Shown one piece after another: positions 8,808 through 20,055 of a DNA stretch of 64,000 nt (the stretch's first letter is position 1; every line of letters starts with the position of its first letter). A model generated the notes under the pieces. It was not told the DNA's origin, searched no databases, and was given only the letters and a program-made list of their open reading frames with translations. The position numbers and the translations under genes are program-made. This DNA is from Jannaschia seohaensis (GTDB taxonomy: Bacteria > Pseudomonadota > Alphaproteobacteria > Rhodobacterales > Rhodobacteraceae), in contig NZ_UETC01000007.1 in the NCBI RefSeq assembly GCF_900116765.1, positions 104,862-168,861 on the forward strand, in the 5' to 3' direction.

Positions 8808-9726
8808 GCAGCTCGAGGCCGTCCGGCGCGCGTTCCAGGGGCAGCACATGGCTGATATGCGGCGCGATGTCCCCGCGTTCATACATCGCCATGAGCGCGG
8901 CGATGCTGTCGGTGACGACCTCCGGGGCAAAGCGCAGATACCCGCCCCAGTAGACGCCCATCGCGTCGATATTCTTGACCAGAAGGTGGTTGGCCTTGAT
9001 CTGCGGGACATCGCCGCTGGCGAAGCCGATGACCAGGATCCGGCCGCCGGGATTGGTCGCGCGGAAGGCCGCCTCGAAGGCGGTGCCGCCGACCGCGTCA
9101 TAGACCACGTCGGCGCCGCCCAGCGCGCGCAGGCGGTCCCGCAGGTCGGGCACCTCCGCGTCGATCAGATGGGCCGCGCCTGCGGCCCGGGCGACCTCCA
9201 GCTTGGCGGCGCCGCGCGCGACGGCGACGACTTCGGCCCCCATCCGCGCGCCGAGTTCCACCGCCGTCAGCCCGACCCCCCCGGCGGCCCCGAGCACGAC
9301 CAGCCGTTCGCCCGCTCGAAGGCGCGCCCTGTGGGCCAGCGCGACATGGCTGGTCGAATAGGCCACGAGAAAACCGGCGGCGACGTCCGAGGGCATCTTT
9401 TCGGGAACGGCAACGCAGCGTTCGGCGGGGAAGCAGCCCATCTCCGCCAGCCCGCCCGCCCCGCCGAAGACCGCGACCCGGGCGCCCAGCGCCGGTGCCG
9501 AGACGCCCTCGCCCTGCGCGGTGACGCGGCCGCATACTTCCATGCCCGGCACGAAGGGCGGGGCGGGCGTATCCTGATAGCGCCCTTCGATCATCAGAAG
9601 ATCCGCGAAGTTGAGCCCGCACCCCTCGATGCGCAGCTGTACCTCACCGGGGCCGGGCTGCGGCTCCGGCAGGTCGGTGCAAAGCTGCGGCCCCGTGCCG
9701 ATCTCCGTGACCGTCCAGCCCTTCAT
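8764..9726 (-). CDS. NADPH:quinone oxidoreductase family protein (MDR/zinc-independent)
   Basis: This 320-residue medium-chain reductase has a GroES-like N-terminal half (GLNFADLLMIEGRYQ) and a Rossmann half with VLGAAGGVGLTAVELGARMGA at about residues 140-165. Zinc-binding cysteines of alcohol dehydrogenases are absent, as in QOR/crotonyl-CoA-type members. The likely reaction is NADPH-dependent reduction of quinones or enones. The start MKGWTVTEIG is placed at 9726, where family members begin. An upstream extension lacks similarity to the family. Confidence 0.85.
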   Translation of the reverse strand: MKGWTVTEIGTGPQLCTDLPEPQPGPGEVQLRIEGCGLNFADLLMIEGRYQDTPAPPFVPGMEVCGRVTAQGEGVSAPALGARVAVFGGAGGLAEMGCFPAERCVAVPEKMPSDVAAGFLVAYSTSHVALAHRARLRAGERLVVLGAAGGVGLTAVELGARMGAEVVAVARGAAKLEVARAAGAAHLIDAEVPDLRDRLRALGGADVVYDAVGGTAFEAAFRATNPGGRILVIGFASGDVPQIKANHLLVKNIDAMGVYWGGYLRFAPEVVTDSIAALMAMYERGDIAPHISHVLPLERAPDGLELLRTRRSTGKVVVTP

Positions 9727-9948
9727 CGTCGTCCCCCGTGTCCTTCGCCACATCCTCGCGGCGGCGGTCGCCACGGTAGCGGAGGGGAGAGACGGGCAAC
9801 AGGGCCAACAAGGCGCTGAAATCGAGGGTCAAACCGAAGATTTCGTGCTTCGGCCCTTGGGCCATGTGCGCCGCACGTCTTAATCCAACATGCATTCGTG
9901 CAAAGACGCTTCTAAAATTGCGTCACTGGCGGCCACGCCCGCAGCGTG

Positions 9949-9965
9949 GTTGAAACAACTTCAAC
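9949..9965. promoter_or_regulatory. Inverted repeat upstream of the XRE regulator gene
   Basis: GTTGAA-ACAAC-TTCAAC is a perfect 6-bp inverted repeat 56 bp before the TTG start of the XRE gene. This is a plausible autoregulatory operator for a helix-turn-helix dimer. The rest of 9727-10020 shows no gene. Confidence 0.35.
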
Positions 9966-10020
9966 GTGCATGGGCTCCGAAAATGCTCCGGGCACGTGAC
10001 CGAGGCAAAGGGGGCGAGGT

Positions 10021-10380
10021 TTGAAACACCCTGTCGATATTCACGTGGGAAAGCGAATCCGGCACCGGCGCTGGATGATAGGCACGACGCAGCAGCAACT
10101 CGCCGAGAAGGTCGGCATCAAGTTTCAACAGATCCAGAAATACGAGACTGGCATGAATCGCGTCTCGGCCTCCCGCCTGTGGGACATCGCCGAAGCGCTG
10201 GAGGTGCCAGTGGCGCATTTCTTCGAAGGGCTGGAGGAGAAGGAGGCGGTCGAGCCGGCCGTGGATTTCCTCGCCGACAAGGAAGCGCTGGAACTGATCC
10301 GCAGCTATTACACGATCCCCGAGAACCAGCGTCGCCGCCTGTTCGACCTGGCGCGCGTCCTGTCCGAAAGCGTGGCCTGA
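10021..10380 (+). CDS. XRE-family helix-turn-helix regulator
   Basis: This 119-residue protein has a Cro/C1-type HTH at about residues 10-65 (RIRHRRWMIGTTQQQLAEK, then GIKFQQIQKYETGMNRVS) and a C-terminal helical tail containing LIRSYYTIPENQRRRLFDL. It starts with TTG preceded by GGGGGCGAGG. The start is set by the family N-terminus MKHPVDIHVGKR. Proteins of this type are frequent in Rhodobacterales. Its closeness to hisN is reminiscent of other genomes in the order, but no target can be read from the sequence. Confidence 0.85.
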   Translation: MKHPVDIHVGKRIRHRRWMIGTTQQQLAEKVGIKFQQIQKYETGMNRVSASRLWDIAEALEVPVAHFFEGLEEKEAVEPAVDFLADKEALELIRSYYTIPENQRRRLFDLARVLSESVA

Positions 10381-10472
10381 CTCCAAGGCGCGGGGCCGAC
10401 CCGACTTCGCGCGCTTGACCAGAACCGGCGCGGATGCCACCCGACCCGGGTGAGACCGCCCCGGAGCTTGGT

Positions 10473-11258
10473 ATGCGCGCACTCGATTTGCACTCCCTCG
10501 CCGATGTCGCCCACGCCGTCGCGGATGCGGCCCGCGCGCCCGCGCTGCGCTATTTCAGAAAGCCCGTGACCGTGGACAGCAAGGGCGCTGCCTTCGACCC
10601 CGTGACCATCGCCGACCGGGAGACGGAGGCCGCCATGCGGGCCGTCCTGGCCGAGCGGCGCCCGGAGGACGGTATTCTGGGCGAGGAGGAAGCGGCGGTG
10701 GACAGCCGCTCCGGGCTCACCTGGGTGCTGGATCCGATCGACGGCACCCGGGGCTATATCTCGGGCACGCCGACCTGGGGGGTGCTGGTCGCGCTGCGCG
10801 ACGCGAGCGGCCCCCTGATCGGCATCGTGGACCAGCCCTTCACCGGGGAGCGGTTCACCGGTTCGCCGGACGGCGCGACCTGGACCCGCGGCGGCGAGAC
10901 GCGCCGCCTGACCACGCGCGACGTCACCCGGCTGGACGACGCCACCCTTTTCACCACCTTTCCCGAGGTCGGCACCGCCGACGAGGGCGCGGCGTTCCGA
11001 CGGGTGGCCGCGCGCTGCCGCCTGACGCGCTACGGGCTGGATTGCTATGCCTATGCGCTCTTGGCGGCCGGGCAGGTCGATCTCGTGATCGAGGCCGGGC
11101 TACAGGCCTATGACATCGCCGCGCCCGCCGCTTTGATCACCGCCGCGGGCGGCGTGGTGACGAATTGGCGGGGCGGCCCGGCCCATGACGGGGGCACCGT
11201 ACTGGCGGCGGCCACGCCGGAGCTCCATGCGGATGCGTTGGCGCTTCTCAATGGCTGA
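10473..11258 (+). CDS. hisN: Histidinol-phosphatase, inositol monophosphatase family
   Basis: This 261-residue Mg2+-dependent phosphatase has the IMPase metal-binding motifs: LGEEEA (about residue 70), WVLDPIDGTRGYISG (about 84-98) and a C-terminal DIAAPAALITAAGG. The sequence matches HisN-type histidinol-phosphate phosphatases of alphaproteobacteria, which act in histidine biosynthesis. The ATG at 10473 has GGAG 8 bases upstream. A start 39 bp earlier has a weaker site. Its stop overlaps the ATG of the next (interrupted) amidohydrolase gene by 8 bp. Confidence 0.85.
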   Translation: MRALDLHSLADVAHAVADAARAPALRYFRKPVTVDSKGAAFDPVTIADRETEAAMRAVLAERRPEDGILGEEEAAVDSRSGLTWVLDPIDGTRGYISGTPTWGVLVALRDASGPLIGIVDQPFTGERFTGSPDGATWTRGGETRRLTTRDVTRLDDATLFTTFPEVGTADEGAAFRRVAARCRLTRYGLDCYAYALLAAGQVDLVIEAGLQAYDIAAPAALITAAGGVVTNWRGGPAHDGGTVLAAATPELHADALALLNG

Positions 11259-12570
11259 GACGCTCATCGCGGGCGGGCTGCTCTGGCGCCCGGAGGGGGT
11301 GCGATCGGCCGATCTTCTGATCCGCGACGGCGCCATCGCCGAGATCGGCCCCGGGCTGGCGACCGAAGGCGCGCGGCTCGATGCGGGGGGCTGCCTCGTG
11401 ACGCCGGGCCTCGTGAACACGCATCACCATCTCTACCAGACGCTGACCCGCGCGGTGCCGGCCGGGCAGGATGCGCTTCTCTTCGGCTAACTGCACGCGC
11501 TCTATCCGATCTGGGCGCGCTTCACGCCGGAGCATGTCCATCTCGCCACGCAATTGGGCTTGGCGGAGTTGGCGCTGTCGGGCTGCACGACCTCCTCGGA
11601 CCATCACTACGTCTATCCGAACGGGGTGCGGCTGGACGACACGATCCACGCCGCCGCCGAGACCGGCCTGAGCTTTCACCCGACCCGGGGCGCCATGTCC
11701 ATCGGCGAGAGCGGTGGCGGCCTTCCGCCCGATACGCTGGTCGAGGGAGAGCGGGCGATCCTCGACGATTGCATCCGGGTGATCGACGCCTTCCACGACC
11801 CCAGCCCGGGCGCGATGTGCCGCGTCGGCATCGCCCCCTGCTCGCCTTTCTCGATCAGCCGGGAGCTGATGCGCGATGCCGCGCTGCTGGCCCGCGACAG
11901 GGGCGTGCGGCTGCATACGCATCTCGCGGAGAACGAAGAGGACGTCGCCTTCTCGCTGGAACGGTTCGGCTGCCGTCCCGGCCAGTATGCGGAAGATTTG
12001 GGCTGGACGGGGGAGGATGTCTGGCACGCCCATTGCGTGAAGCTGGACGCGGGCGAGATCGATCTTTTCGCGCGGACCGGCACCGGCGTGGCGCATTGCC
12101 CCTGTTCCAATTGTCGCCTGGGCTCGGGCGTGGCGCCGTTGCGGGCGATGCTGGATGCGGGGGTGCCGGTCGGGCTGGGGGTGGACGGATCGGCCTCGAA
12201 CGACGCGGCCTCGCTGGTGGACGAGGCGCGGCAGGCGATGCTGTTGCAGCGCGTCACCCGAGGCGCGGATGCGATGTCGGCGACCGAGGCGCTGAGGATC
12301 GCGACAGAGGGCGGCGCGCGCGTCCTGGGCCGTGACGATATCGGCTGGCTGGAGGTGGGGCTGCGCGCCGATCTCGCGATCTGGGACATGCGCGCGGTCG
12401 AGGCCGCGGGTAGCTGGGACCGCGCGGCGCTGCTGCTGGCGGGGCCCCGGCGGGTGCGGGATCTCTTCGTCGAGGGGCGGCGGGTGGTCGAGGGCGGCCG
12501 GTTGGTCACGGTCGGCCTGCCGATTCTGATCGAACGGGCGGAGCGGGCGGTCCGGGCGCTGATGGGGTAG
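11251..12570 (+). pseudogene. 8-oxoguanine deaminase-like amidohydrolase, interrupted by in-frame TAA
   Basis: The frame codes for a guanine/8-oxoguanine deaminase-type amidohydrolase of about 439 residues. Metal and catalytic residues are all present: NTHHHLYQTLTRA, LHTHLAENEED, WHAHCVKLDAGE and GVDGSASNDAA. An in-frame TAA at 11488-11490 (codon 80, after DALLFG) separates the first part from the rest. The frame continues unchanged with LHALYPIWARFTPEH, where relatives usually have a Trp at the stop position. No frameshift is needed. It is either a nonsense allele or a sequencing error. The 3' part could only restart from an internal codon and would lack the first His pair. Confidence 0.82.
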
Positions 12571-12616
12571 GGGCGCGCTCCCCTTCGGCGGATGGCACCC
12601 TGGTGCGCAGTCGGAC

Positions 12617-12648
12617 TGGGGCTCTGCCCCAGACCCCGGAGTATTTTC
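12617..12648. repeat. GC-rich palindromic element after the amidohydrolase gene
   Basis: TGGGGC-TCT-GCCCCA is followed by GACCCCGGAGTATTTT. It is the reverse-oriented relative of the element at 509-546. It lies in the convergent gap between the amidohydrolase frame and thymidine kinase and may serve as a terminator. Confidence 0.5.
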
Positions 12649-12675
12649 CGCCAGAAGAAGGGAGGGGGCGCGCCG

Positions 12676-13275
12676 TCAGAGCGGCGGTTCGGGTGCCCGG
12701 TCCCCGATCTTCTCGCGGAAATGCCGGCGGCAGAGCGAGACATAGCGGTCGTTGCCGCCGACCTCGACCTGTGCGCCCTCGGTCAAGGCGTGGCCCTCGG
12801 CATCGACGCGGATGACCATCGTCGCCTTGCGCCCGCAATGGCAGATCGTGCGCACCTCGCGCATCTCGTCGGCCAGCGCCAGCAGCGCTGCGGAGCCGGG
12901 GAAGAGTTCGCCCCGAAAGTCGACGCGCAGCCCGTAGCACATCACCGGGACGCCCAGATCGTCGACGACACGCGCGAGCTGCCACACTTGGTCGCGGCTC
13001 AGCCATTGCGCCTCGTCCAGCAGGACGCAGGCGCAGGGGCCCGCTTTCAGCCGTGCGGCGATCATCGCGTGAAGGTCCGTGTCGGCGGCATAGGTATCGG
13101 CCACGGCCGAGATCCCGATCCGGCTGGCGATGCGCCCGGTGCCCGCGCGGTCATCGAAATTGGCGGTCAGCAGATAGGTCTGCATGCCGCGCTCGTTGTA
13201 GTTGTAGGAGGCCTGGAGCAGCAGCGTGCTCTTGCCCGCGTTCATCGTGGAGTAGTGGAAGTAGAGCTTCGCCAT
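12676..13275 (-). CDS. tdk: Thymidine kinase
   Basis: This type II thymidine kinase phosphorylates thymidine to dTMP with ATP in the salvage pathway. The 199-residue product has the P-loop MNAGKST at residues 11-17, a Walker-B-like VLLDEAQWLS around residue 88 and a zinc-binding region including TICHCGRKATM. Length is normal. It is transcribed opposite to its neighbours and appears monocistronic. Confidence 0.95.
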   Translation of the reverse strand: MAKLYFHYSTMNAGKSTLLLQASYNYNERGMQTYLLTANFDDRAGTGRIASRIGISAVADTYAADTDLHAMIAARLKAGPCACVLLDEAQWLSRDQVWQLARVVDDLGVPVMCYGLRVDFRGELFPGSAALLALADEMREVRTICHCGRKATMVIRVDAEGHALTEGAQVEVGGNDRYVSLCRRHFREKIGDRAPEPPL

Positions 13276-13382
13276 GGGCCTGTCCTCTGCCTGCCCGGAC
13301 CGCCCGGGGCAAGTCAGGATCGGGGCCGTATCGGGAATGCGCGATTCGTGGTATCCTTTGAATTGAAAGGGGGGCGCCGGCC

Positions 13383-13716
13383 ATGACGCGCGACATCGAC
13401 AGCTTTCTGAAGGCGCGGACCGAGGCTCTGGTCAAGGATATCGGCGTGGAAGCCGCCTGCGCGGCCACGGGCAAATCGAAGGCGACGATCGGTCGCTACT
13501 ATTCGACCCATGCCGAGCATGCGACCCGCTTTATGCCCGTCGATGCGGTGGCCCGTCTCGAGGCTGCGGCGAGCCACCCGCATGTGACCCTGGCCTTGCT
13601 CGAACTCGCGCAGAGCGATGCGCTCGGGGGGCGGCTCGACCGGCTGGCGGCGGCCATGCCCGAGGCCCCGGAGTTGGAGACCATCCGCGCCGCGCTTGAC
13701 GCCATGGAGTCCCAGC

Positions 13717-13739
<23 letters not shown>
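13383..13739 (+). CDS. Hypothetical protein with possible HTH
   Basis: This 118-residue protein is preceded by a strong GGGGGG ribosome binding site. Residues about 18-60 (VEAACAATGKSKATIGRYY) look like a helix-turn-helix of the kind found in small phage-type or antitoxin-like regulators. The C-terminal half is helical and acidic. I do not recognise a named family. Its last 23 bp overlap the convergent KAS III gene. Codon use matches its neighbours, which supports a real gene. Confidence 0.65.
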
Positions 13740-14823
<1,084 letters not shown>

Positions 14824-15013
14824 GGGGGCCTCCCTCAGTGGGACAGGGGATGGGGGTTTGGCCGCGTTCGGTCAAGGGTTCCGCAGCGTCGTGATTCCGG
14901 TCGTGACGACGGTCATGATCCCGGTCGTGACGCGGTCCGGCGCGCGTTGGGGCCGTTTGGTCACCGCCTGTTAACCGTTTGTGCGCAGGGTGGTCCGCTC
15001 GGAGGAGGGTGCG

Positions 15014-15388
15014 ATGGGGCAGACCAAGGCGCAGCGGGCGCGGATGCATGATATGTTCGCGATGATGGAGCGGTTCGAATGGGATCTGAGCCGGGCGGCA
15101 ACGCGAGAGGCCCGCGTCCCGGAGGAATGGCGCGAGGTCTGGCAGACGCGATCCCGCAAGAAGCAGAAGCTGAGCTTTTGGGTGGATGCGGACGTGGTGA
15201 CGTTCTTCCGCTCGCTGGGGCCGGGCTATGGCCCGCGCATGAACACCGTGCTGCGGGCCTTCATGCTGGCCCGGCTGGCGGGGCTGCTGGAGGGCGAGGA
15301 CCTGCCGGAGGCCTACCGTGAGCGCTGGATGGGCAAGCCAAAGCCCTCGGTGGCGGAGGCGCGGGCGATGTATGAGGGGATGGAGTGA
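15014..15388 (+). CDS. BrnA/DUF4415-like small protein (orphan antitoxin-type)
   Basis: This 124-residue protein has a C-terminal segment KLSFWVDADVVTFFRSLGPG followed by YGPRMNTVLRAFMLA, which resembles the ribbon-helix-helix region of BrnA/DUF4415 antitoxins. The N-terminal half is charged and helical. The ATG at 15014 follows GGAGGAGGGTGCG, an excellent ribosome binding site. No BrnT-like toxin gene lies beside it, so it may be a stand-alone DNA-binding protein. The 190 bp before it contain two imperfect copies of a 24-bp unit (14888-14935). Confidence 0.7.
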   Translation: MGQTKAQRARMHDMFAMMERFEWDLSRAATREARVPEEWREVWQTRSRKKQKLSFWVDADVVTFFRSLGPGYGPRMNTVLRAFMLARLAGLLEGEDLPEAYRERWMGKPKPSVAEARAMYEGME

Positions 15389-15422
15389 GGGGGGTGGTTT
15401 CCGATGGCGGCGGGTCGTGGGC

Positions 15423-15444
15423 GGTGGGCATGGTGATGCCCACC
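15423..15444. terminator. Hairpin between convergent genes
   Basis: GGTGGGCAT-GGTG-ATGCCCACC has a 9-bp perfect stem and is followed by CTACGG. It lies between the BrnA-like gene and the convergent DUF2726 gene and probably terminates transcription, although no U tract is visible. Confidence 0.5.
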
Positions 15445-15529
15445 CTACGGTTGCCTGGAGCGAGACGGGATGTGCAGGCCTTTCAATCAAGCATGACCAA
15501 GTGGCGTGCCGACGTTTCGGTGACACGCC

Positions 15530-16237
15530 TCACGGTTCTTGCGGGTCGAACCGGCTCTTGAACCCTTGCGCGGCTGTCCCCTGGCTCAGCAATGCATCAA
15601 GTTGGCGCGATATGTCCGTCCAGTCCCACTTCGCGGGTACTTCCAGAAGCGGGAGCCGAGCCATGGCGAAGGCTGCCCGCTTGGTCTTGTCGCGTCGCTC
15701 GGTGGCGGCGCCGCCGGAGGTCCAATGCCCACCGCCTTGATACTCGACGACGCAGACCGGCCTGTTCGTCTGGTCGGTCAGACAGAAGTCCACCCTCTTG
15801 CGTGAGATGGCGTTGAAACCTTGGCTGCGCATGTTCCGATCCGGATGCTGCACGGAGAGGATGGCGGACATGGCGGTCTCCGCATGGATCCGGAGGTTAC
15901 GCTCCGAGCAATATCCCGCAAGTTGCTCGCCAAGCCGGGCCTGCGCCTTCGACATCAGGCTTCTGGTATCGAGGTTACATTGCGACAAGGCGGCGAGGCT
16001 GGACTGCGCCGCGTCGTTCTCCTTCTTTGCGGGAGTTTCGGTTCGGGGTGCCGCCCGCATGGCGACGACGTTGGTCTTGCGCGACTGGCGGTATGTCTTG
16101 CGCCGCCTACCAGAAACCACGGGTTTGAGCGCTGCAATCAGGATCGTGGCGACGAGGGCCAATGCGGCGATCGGTCCAACCTGTGTGATGAGTGTTTCGA
16201 GGATCGGCGAAGACTGGGGAGGGACGAGAAATTCCAT
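15530..16237 (-). CDS. DUF2726 domain protein with N-terminal membrane anchor
   Basis: This 235-residue protein has one membrane segment at about residues 17-37 (IAALALVATILIAAL), a basic linker, and a C-terminal restriction-endonuclease-like DUF2726 domain. The domain has RVDFCLTDQ and VCVVEYQGGGHW, the kind of D...ExQ core seen in such nuclease folds. A longer reading start at 16333 is open, but MEFLVPPQSS at 16237 fits the membrane topology better. Both lack a strong ribosome binding site. Function is unknown. It may be a membrane-tethered nuclease-like protein. Confidence 0.7.
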   Translation of the reverse strand: MEFLVPPQSSPILETLITQVGPIAALALVATILIAALKPVVSGRRRKTYRQSRKTNVVAMRAAPRTETPAKKENDAAQSSLAALSQCNLDTRSLMSKAQARLGEQLAGYCSERNLRIHAETAMSAILSVQHPDRNMRSQGFNAISRKRVDFCLTDQTNRPVCVVEYQGGGHWTSGGAATERRDKTKRAAFAMARLPLLEVPAKWDWTDISRQLDALLSQGTAAQGFKSRFDPQEP

Positions 16238-16408
16238 GACGCAATCGCTCAAGAGATGAATCAATGCGTCGATGCTATGCGGCGTTGGCTCGTCCGGGCA
16301 ACGATTTCCGTGAGCGCGGACGCTCTCTTGCATGGCCCGGGACGGGAGATGCGGGTTTGCGACAGTGGAAGCGCGATGGCCGCTAGGGCGAGCTTGTTAG
16401 CCTTCGCG

Positions 16409-19400
16409 CTACTGCAACGACCGCACCTCCACAGCCCCCTCGGCACGCGCTTTCATCGCCAGCGCCGCCGCATGCGCCCCCGCCAAGGTCGTGTAGTACG
16501 GGATGCGGTCGGACAGGGACACGGCGCGCAGGGACCGGGAGTCCTCGACGGCCTGGGCGCCCTCGGTGGTGTTCATCACCAGCGCGACCTCGCCGTCCTT
16601 GATGACGTCGACCACGGTGCGGCCGCCCTCGTAGGCCTTGTTCACATGGCGGCTCTCGATGCCGTGGCGGGCGAGGAACTCGGCGGTGCCCGACGTGGCG
16701 AGGATCGAGAAGCCCATATCGACCAACAGACCCGCCGTCTCGGCCAGTTGCGTCGTCTTGTCGGCGTCCTTGATCGACAGGAAGACCGTCCCGCGCTCGG
16801 GCAGGACCACGCCCGCGCCCATCTGCGCCTTGAGGAAGGCGCGGGCGAAGCTGCGGTCCCAGCCCATGACCTCGCCGGTCGAGCGCATCTCCGGCCCGAG
16901 CAGCGTGTCGACGCCGGGGAAGCGTGCGAAGGGGAGCACCGCCTCTTTGACCGAATACCAGGGCGTGTCGGGGTGGGCGAGCGTCATCAGGTCGCCGATG
17001 GGGACGTGGTCGGGGTTGGCGTCGCCCGGATAGGGATCGCGCAGCGGGAAGGTGGAGAGCGGCTCCCCGGCCATGAGGCGGGCGGCGATGGAGGCGATGG
17101 CTGAGTCAACGGCCTTGGCCACGAAGGGCACCGTGCGGGAGGCGCGGGGGTTCACCTCGATCAGGTAGACCTCCTCGTCCTTGACCGCGAATTGCACGTT
17201 CATCAGGCCAACCACGCCGAGCGCCTTGGCCAGAGCCTCGGTCTGCTCGCGGATGGTGGCGATGACGTCGCGCGAGAGCGTGTGGGGCGGCAGGCAGCAG
17301 GCCGAGTCGCCCGAGTGGACCCCGGCCTCCTCGATATGCTGCATGATCCCGGCCACATGGACTTCGGTCCCGTCGGAGAGCGCGTCCACGTCAACCTCGA
17401 TGGCGCCCGACAGATAGCTGTCGAGCAGGACGGGGCTGTCGCCCGACACCACCACCGCGTCGCGGATGTAGCGGTCGAGTTGAGCCGCGTCGCGCACGAT
17501 CTCCATCGCGCGGCCGCCGAGCACGTAGGAGGGGCGGATCACCAGCGGGAAGCCCAGCTCTTCGGCGCGCGCGCGGGCCTCGTCGTCGGTGGTCGCGATG
17601 GCGTTGGCCGGCTGCTTGAGGCCCAGCTCGCGGACGAGGGCGGCGAAGCGGTCGCGGTCCTCGGCGCGGTCGATGGCATCGGGGGAGGTGCCGAGGATCG
17701 GGATGCCCGCATCGTGCAGCGCGTTGGCGAGCTTCAGCGGCGTCTGGCCGCCGAACTGGACGATGACGCCGTGGAGCGTGCCGGCCTCCTGCTCGACGCG
17801 CAGGATCTCCATCACGTGCTCGAAGGTGAGCGGCTCGAAATAGAGGCGATCGGAGGTGTCGTAGTCGGTCGAGACCGTCTCGGGGTTACAGTTGACCATG
17901 ATGGTCTCATAGCCCTGGTCGCTCAGCGCGAAGCAGGCGTGGCAGCAGCAATAGTCGAACTCGATCCCCTGGCCGATGCGGTTGGGGCCGCCGCCGAGGA
18001 TCACGACCTTCTTGGCCTCGGTGGGCCGCGATTCGCATTCGGCCTCGCCCATCACCGGGGTCTCGTAGGTCGAATACATGTAGGGTGTCTGCGCCTCGAA
18101 TTCCGCGGCGCAGGTGTCGATGCGCTTGAACTGGGCCTGCACGCCGAGATTGAGGCGGGCGCGGCGGACATTGTCCTCGTCCCGGCCGGTGAGCGCGGCG
18201 AGGCGGGCATCGGTGAAGCCCATTTGCTTGAGGCGGCGCAGGCCGTCCTCGGTGACGGGCAGGCCCTCGCGGCGGACGGTTAACTCCGCTTCAACGATCT
18301 CTCGGATACGGTCGAGGAACCAGGGATCGAAAGAGGTGATCGCGTGCAGCTCGTCATTGGTGAAGCCCAGCCGCATGGCTTGCGCGATCACGCGCAGGCG
18401 GTCGGGCGTCTGGCGCGCCAGCTCGGCGGTCACGCCCGCGCGCTGGTCAGGCGTGGCCTCGGTCGCCAGCGGGTCGAGACCCGCGACCGAGATCTCGTCG
18501 AAGCCGGTCAGGCCGGTCTCCATCGAGGCCAGCGCCTTCTGCACCGATTCGTGGAAGCTGCGGCCAATGGCCATGACCTCGCCCACGGATTTCATCGCGG
18601 TGGTCAGCAGCGGCTCGGCGCCCGGGAACTTTTCGAAGGCGAAGCGGGGGATCTTGGTGACGACATAGTCGATGGTCGGCTCGAAGCTGGCGGGCGTGAC
18701 CTTGGTGATGTCGTTGTCGAGCTCGTCCAGGGTATAGCCGACGGCCAGCTTAGCCGCGATCTTGGCGATCGGGAAGCCGGTCGCCTTGGAGGCCAGCGCC
18801 GAGGACCGCGACACGCGCGGGTTCATCTCGATCACGACCATGCGGCCATCGGCGGGGTTCACCGCCCATTGCACGTTGGAGCCGCCGGTCTCGACCCCGA
18901 TCTCGCGCAGCACGTTGATCGAGTGCGTGCGCATCATCTGATATTCCTTGTCGGTCAGCGTCAGCGCGGGCGCGACGGTGATCGAATCGCCGGTATGGAC
19001 GCCCATCGGATCCACGTTCTCGATGGAACAGACGATGATCGCGTTATCCGCTTTGTCGCGGACGACCTCCATCTCGTATTCCTTCCAGCCGAGCAGGGAT
19101 TCGTCGACGAGGATTTGGGCCATCGGGCTGGCCTCCAGCCCGGTGCGGCAGATGCGCTCATAATCGGCGCGATTGTAGGCGACGCCGCCGCCGGTGCCGC
19201 CCAGGGTGAAGGCGGGCCGGATGATGGCGGGCAGGCCGACATGCTCCAGCGCCTCCATCGCCAGGTCGAGCCCGGCGCGAATGTCGTAGCCGCCGCCCGG
19301 CTTCTTCGGGGCGGAGACGATGGTGGCCTTGGGGTTCTCGATGCCCAGGCGGTCCATCGCCTCGCGGAAGAGCTTGCGATCCTCGGCCATCTCGATGGCG

Positions 19401-19762
19401 GCGCGCTTGGCGCCGATCAGCTCGACGCCGAATTTCTCCAGCACGCCCATATCGTCGAGCGCGAGCGAGGTGTTCAGGCCGGTCTGGCCGCCCATGGTGG
19501 GCAGCAGGGCGTCGGGCCGCTCCTTCTCGATAATCTTGGCCACCACCTCGGGGGTGATCGGCTCGATATAAGTCGCGTCGGCCAGTTCGGGATCGGTCAT
19601 GATCGTGGCCGGGTTCGAGTTGACCAGGATGACGCGATAGCCTTCCTCGCGCAGGGCCTTGCAGGCCTGGGCGCCGGAATAGTCAAACTCGCAGGCTTGC
19701 CCGATCACGATGGGCCCCGCACCGATGATCATGATGGACCGGATGTCTGTCCGCTTCGGCAT
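16409..19762 (-). CDS. carB: Carbamoyl-phosphate synthase large chain
   Basis: CarB makes carbamoyl phosphate from ammonia (supplied by CarA), bicarbonate and two ATP, for pyrimidine and arginine synthesis. The 1117-residue product contains the two duplicated ATP-grasp halves: the first begins [20 protein letters not shown], the second begins near residue 590 with [20 protein letters not shown]. Conserved [10 protein letters not shown] and EVNPRASRT segments and the C-terminal MGS-like allosteric domain are present. GAGGGGG lies 8 bases before the ATG. carA is not in the window. Confidence 0.97.
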   Translation of the reverse strand: MPKRTDIRSIMIIGAGPIVIGQACEFDYSGAQACKALREEGYRVILVNSNPATIMTDPELADATYIEPITPEVVAKIIEKERPDALLPTMGGQTGLNTSLALDDMGVLEKFGVELIGAKRAAIEMAEDRKLFREAMDRLGIENPKATIVSAPKKPGGGYDIRAGLDLAMEALEHVGLPAIIRPAFTLGGTGGGVAYNRADYERICRTGLEASPMAQILVDESLLGWKEYEMEVVRDKADNAIIVCSIENVDPMGVHTGDSITVAPALTLTDKEYQMMRTHSINVLREIGVETGGSNVQWAVNPADGRMVVIEMNPRVSRSSALASKATGFPIAKIAAKLAVGYTLDELDNDITKVTPASFEPTIDYVVTKIPRFAFEKFPGAEPLLTTAMKSVGEVMAIGRSFHESVQKALASMETGLTGFDEISVAGLDPLATEATPDQRAGVTAELARQTPDRLRVIAQAMRLGFTNDELHAITSFDPWFLDRIREIVEAELTVRREGLPVTEDGLRRLKQMGFTDARLAALTGRDEDNVRRARLNLGVQAQFKRIDTCAAEFEAQTPYMYSTYETPVMGEAECESRPTEAKKVVILGGGPNRIGQGIEFDYCCCHACFALSDQGYETIMVNCNPETVSTDYDTSDRLYFEPLTFEHVMEILRVEQEAGTLHGVIVQFGGQTPLKLANALHDAGIPILGTSPDAIDRAEDRDRFAALVRELGLKQPANAIATTDDEARARAEELGFPLVIRPSYVLGGRAMEIVRDAAQLDRYIRDAVVVSGDSPVLLDSYLSGAIEVDVDALSDGTEVHVAGIMQHIEEAGVHSGDSACCLPPHTLSRDVIATIREQTEALAKALGVVGLMNVQFAVKDEEVYLIEVNPRASRTVPFVAKAVDSAIASIAARLMAGEPLSTFPLRDPYPGDANPDHVPIGDLMTLAHPDTPWYSVKEAVLPFARFPGVDTLLGPEMRSTGEVMGWDRSFARAFLKAQMGAGVVLPERGTVFLSIKDADKTTQLAETAGLLVDMGFSILATSGTAEFLARHGIESRHVNKAYEGGRTVVDVIKDGEVALVMNTTEGAQAVEDSRSLRAVSLSDRIPYYTTLAGAHAAALAMKARAEGAVEVRSLQ

Positions 19763-20055
19763 GGGTTCGCCCCCTCAGGATTGGCAAATTCGCCGCGTTA
19801 TATGCGGGGGGCGGGCGGGCACAACCCTCCGTGTCGACTTCCGCGCGACCTGAGCGGGAACCGACGGCGCGCCCATGCGTTGTCCGCCGACCGAATGCCG
19901 CGGGCAAATGACGTGAGGGCGCCCCGCGGCGTCGCGTCATTTCCGCTTGGCGGATCGGGGCACAACTCTAAGTTGCTTCCCGGAAGCGCCGCGCATCGCG
20001 GCGTCTTGGGGGAGGAACCCGAAAGATGCGACGCTTTGGTGGAGGGACCAGGACG

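Noticed and set aside
14888..14935. Two 24-bp near-repeats as a CRISPR or minisatellite
   Set aside because: Only two imperfect copies without spacers; too little for an array.
15014..15388. Complete BrnTA toxin-antitoxin system
   Set aside because: Only the BrnA-like part is seen; no BrnT-like frame lies within several hundred bases on either strand.
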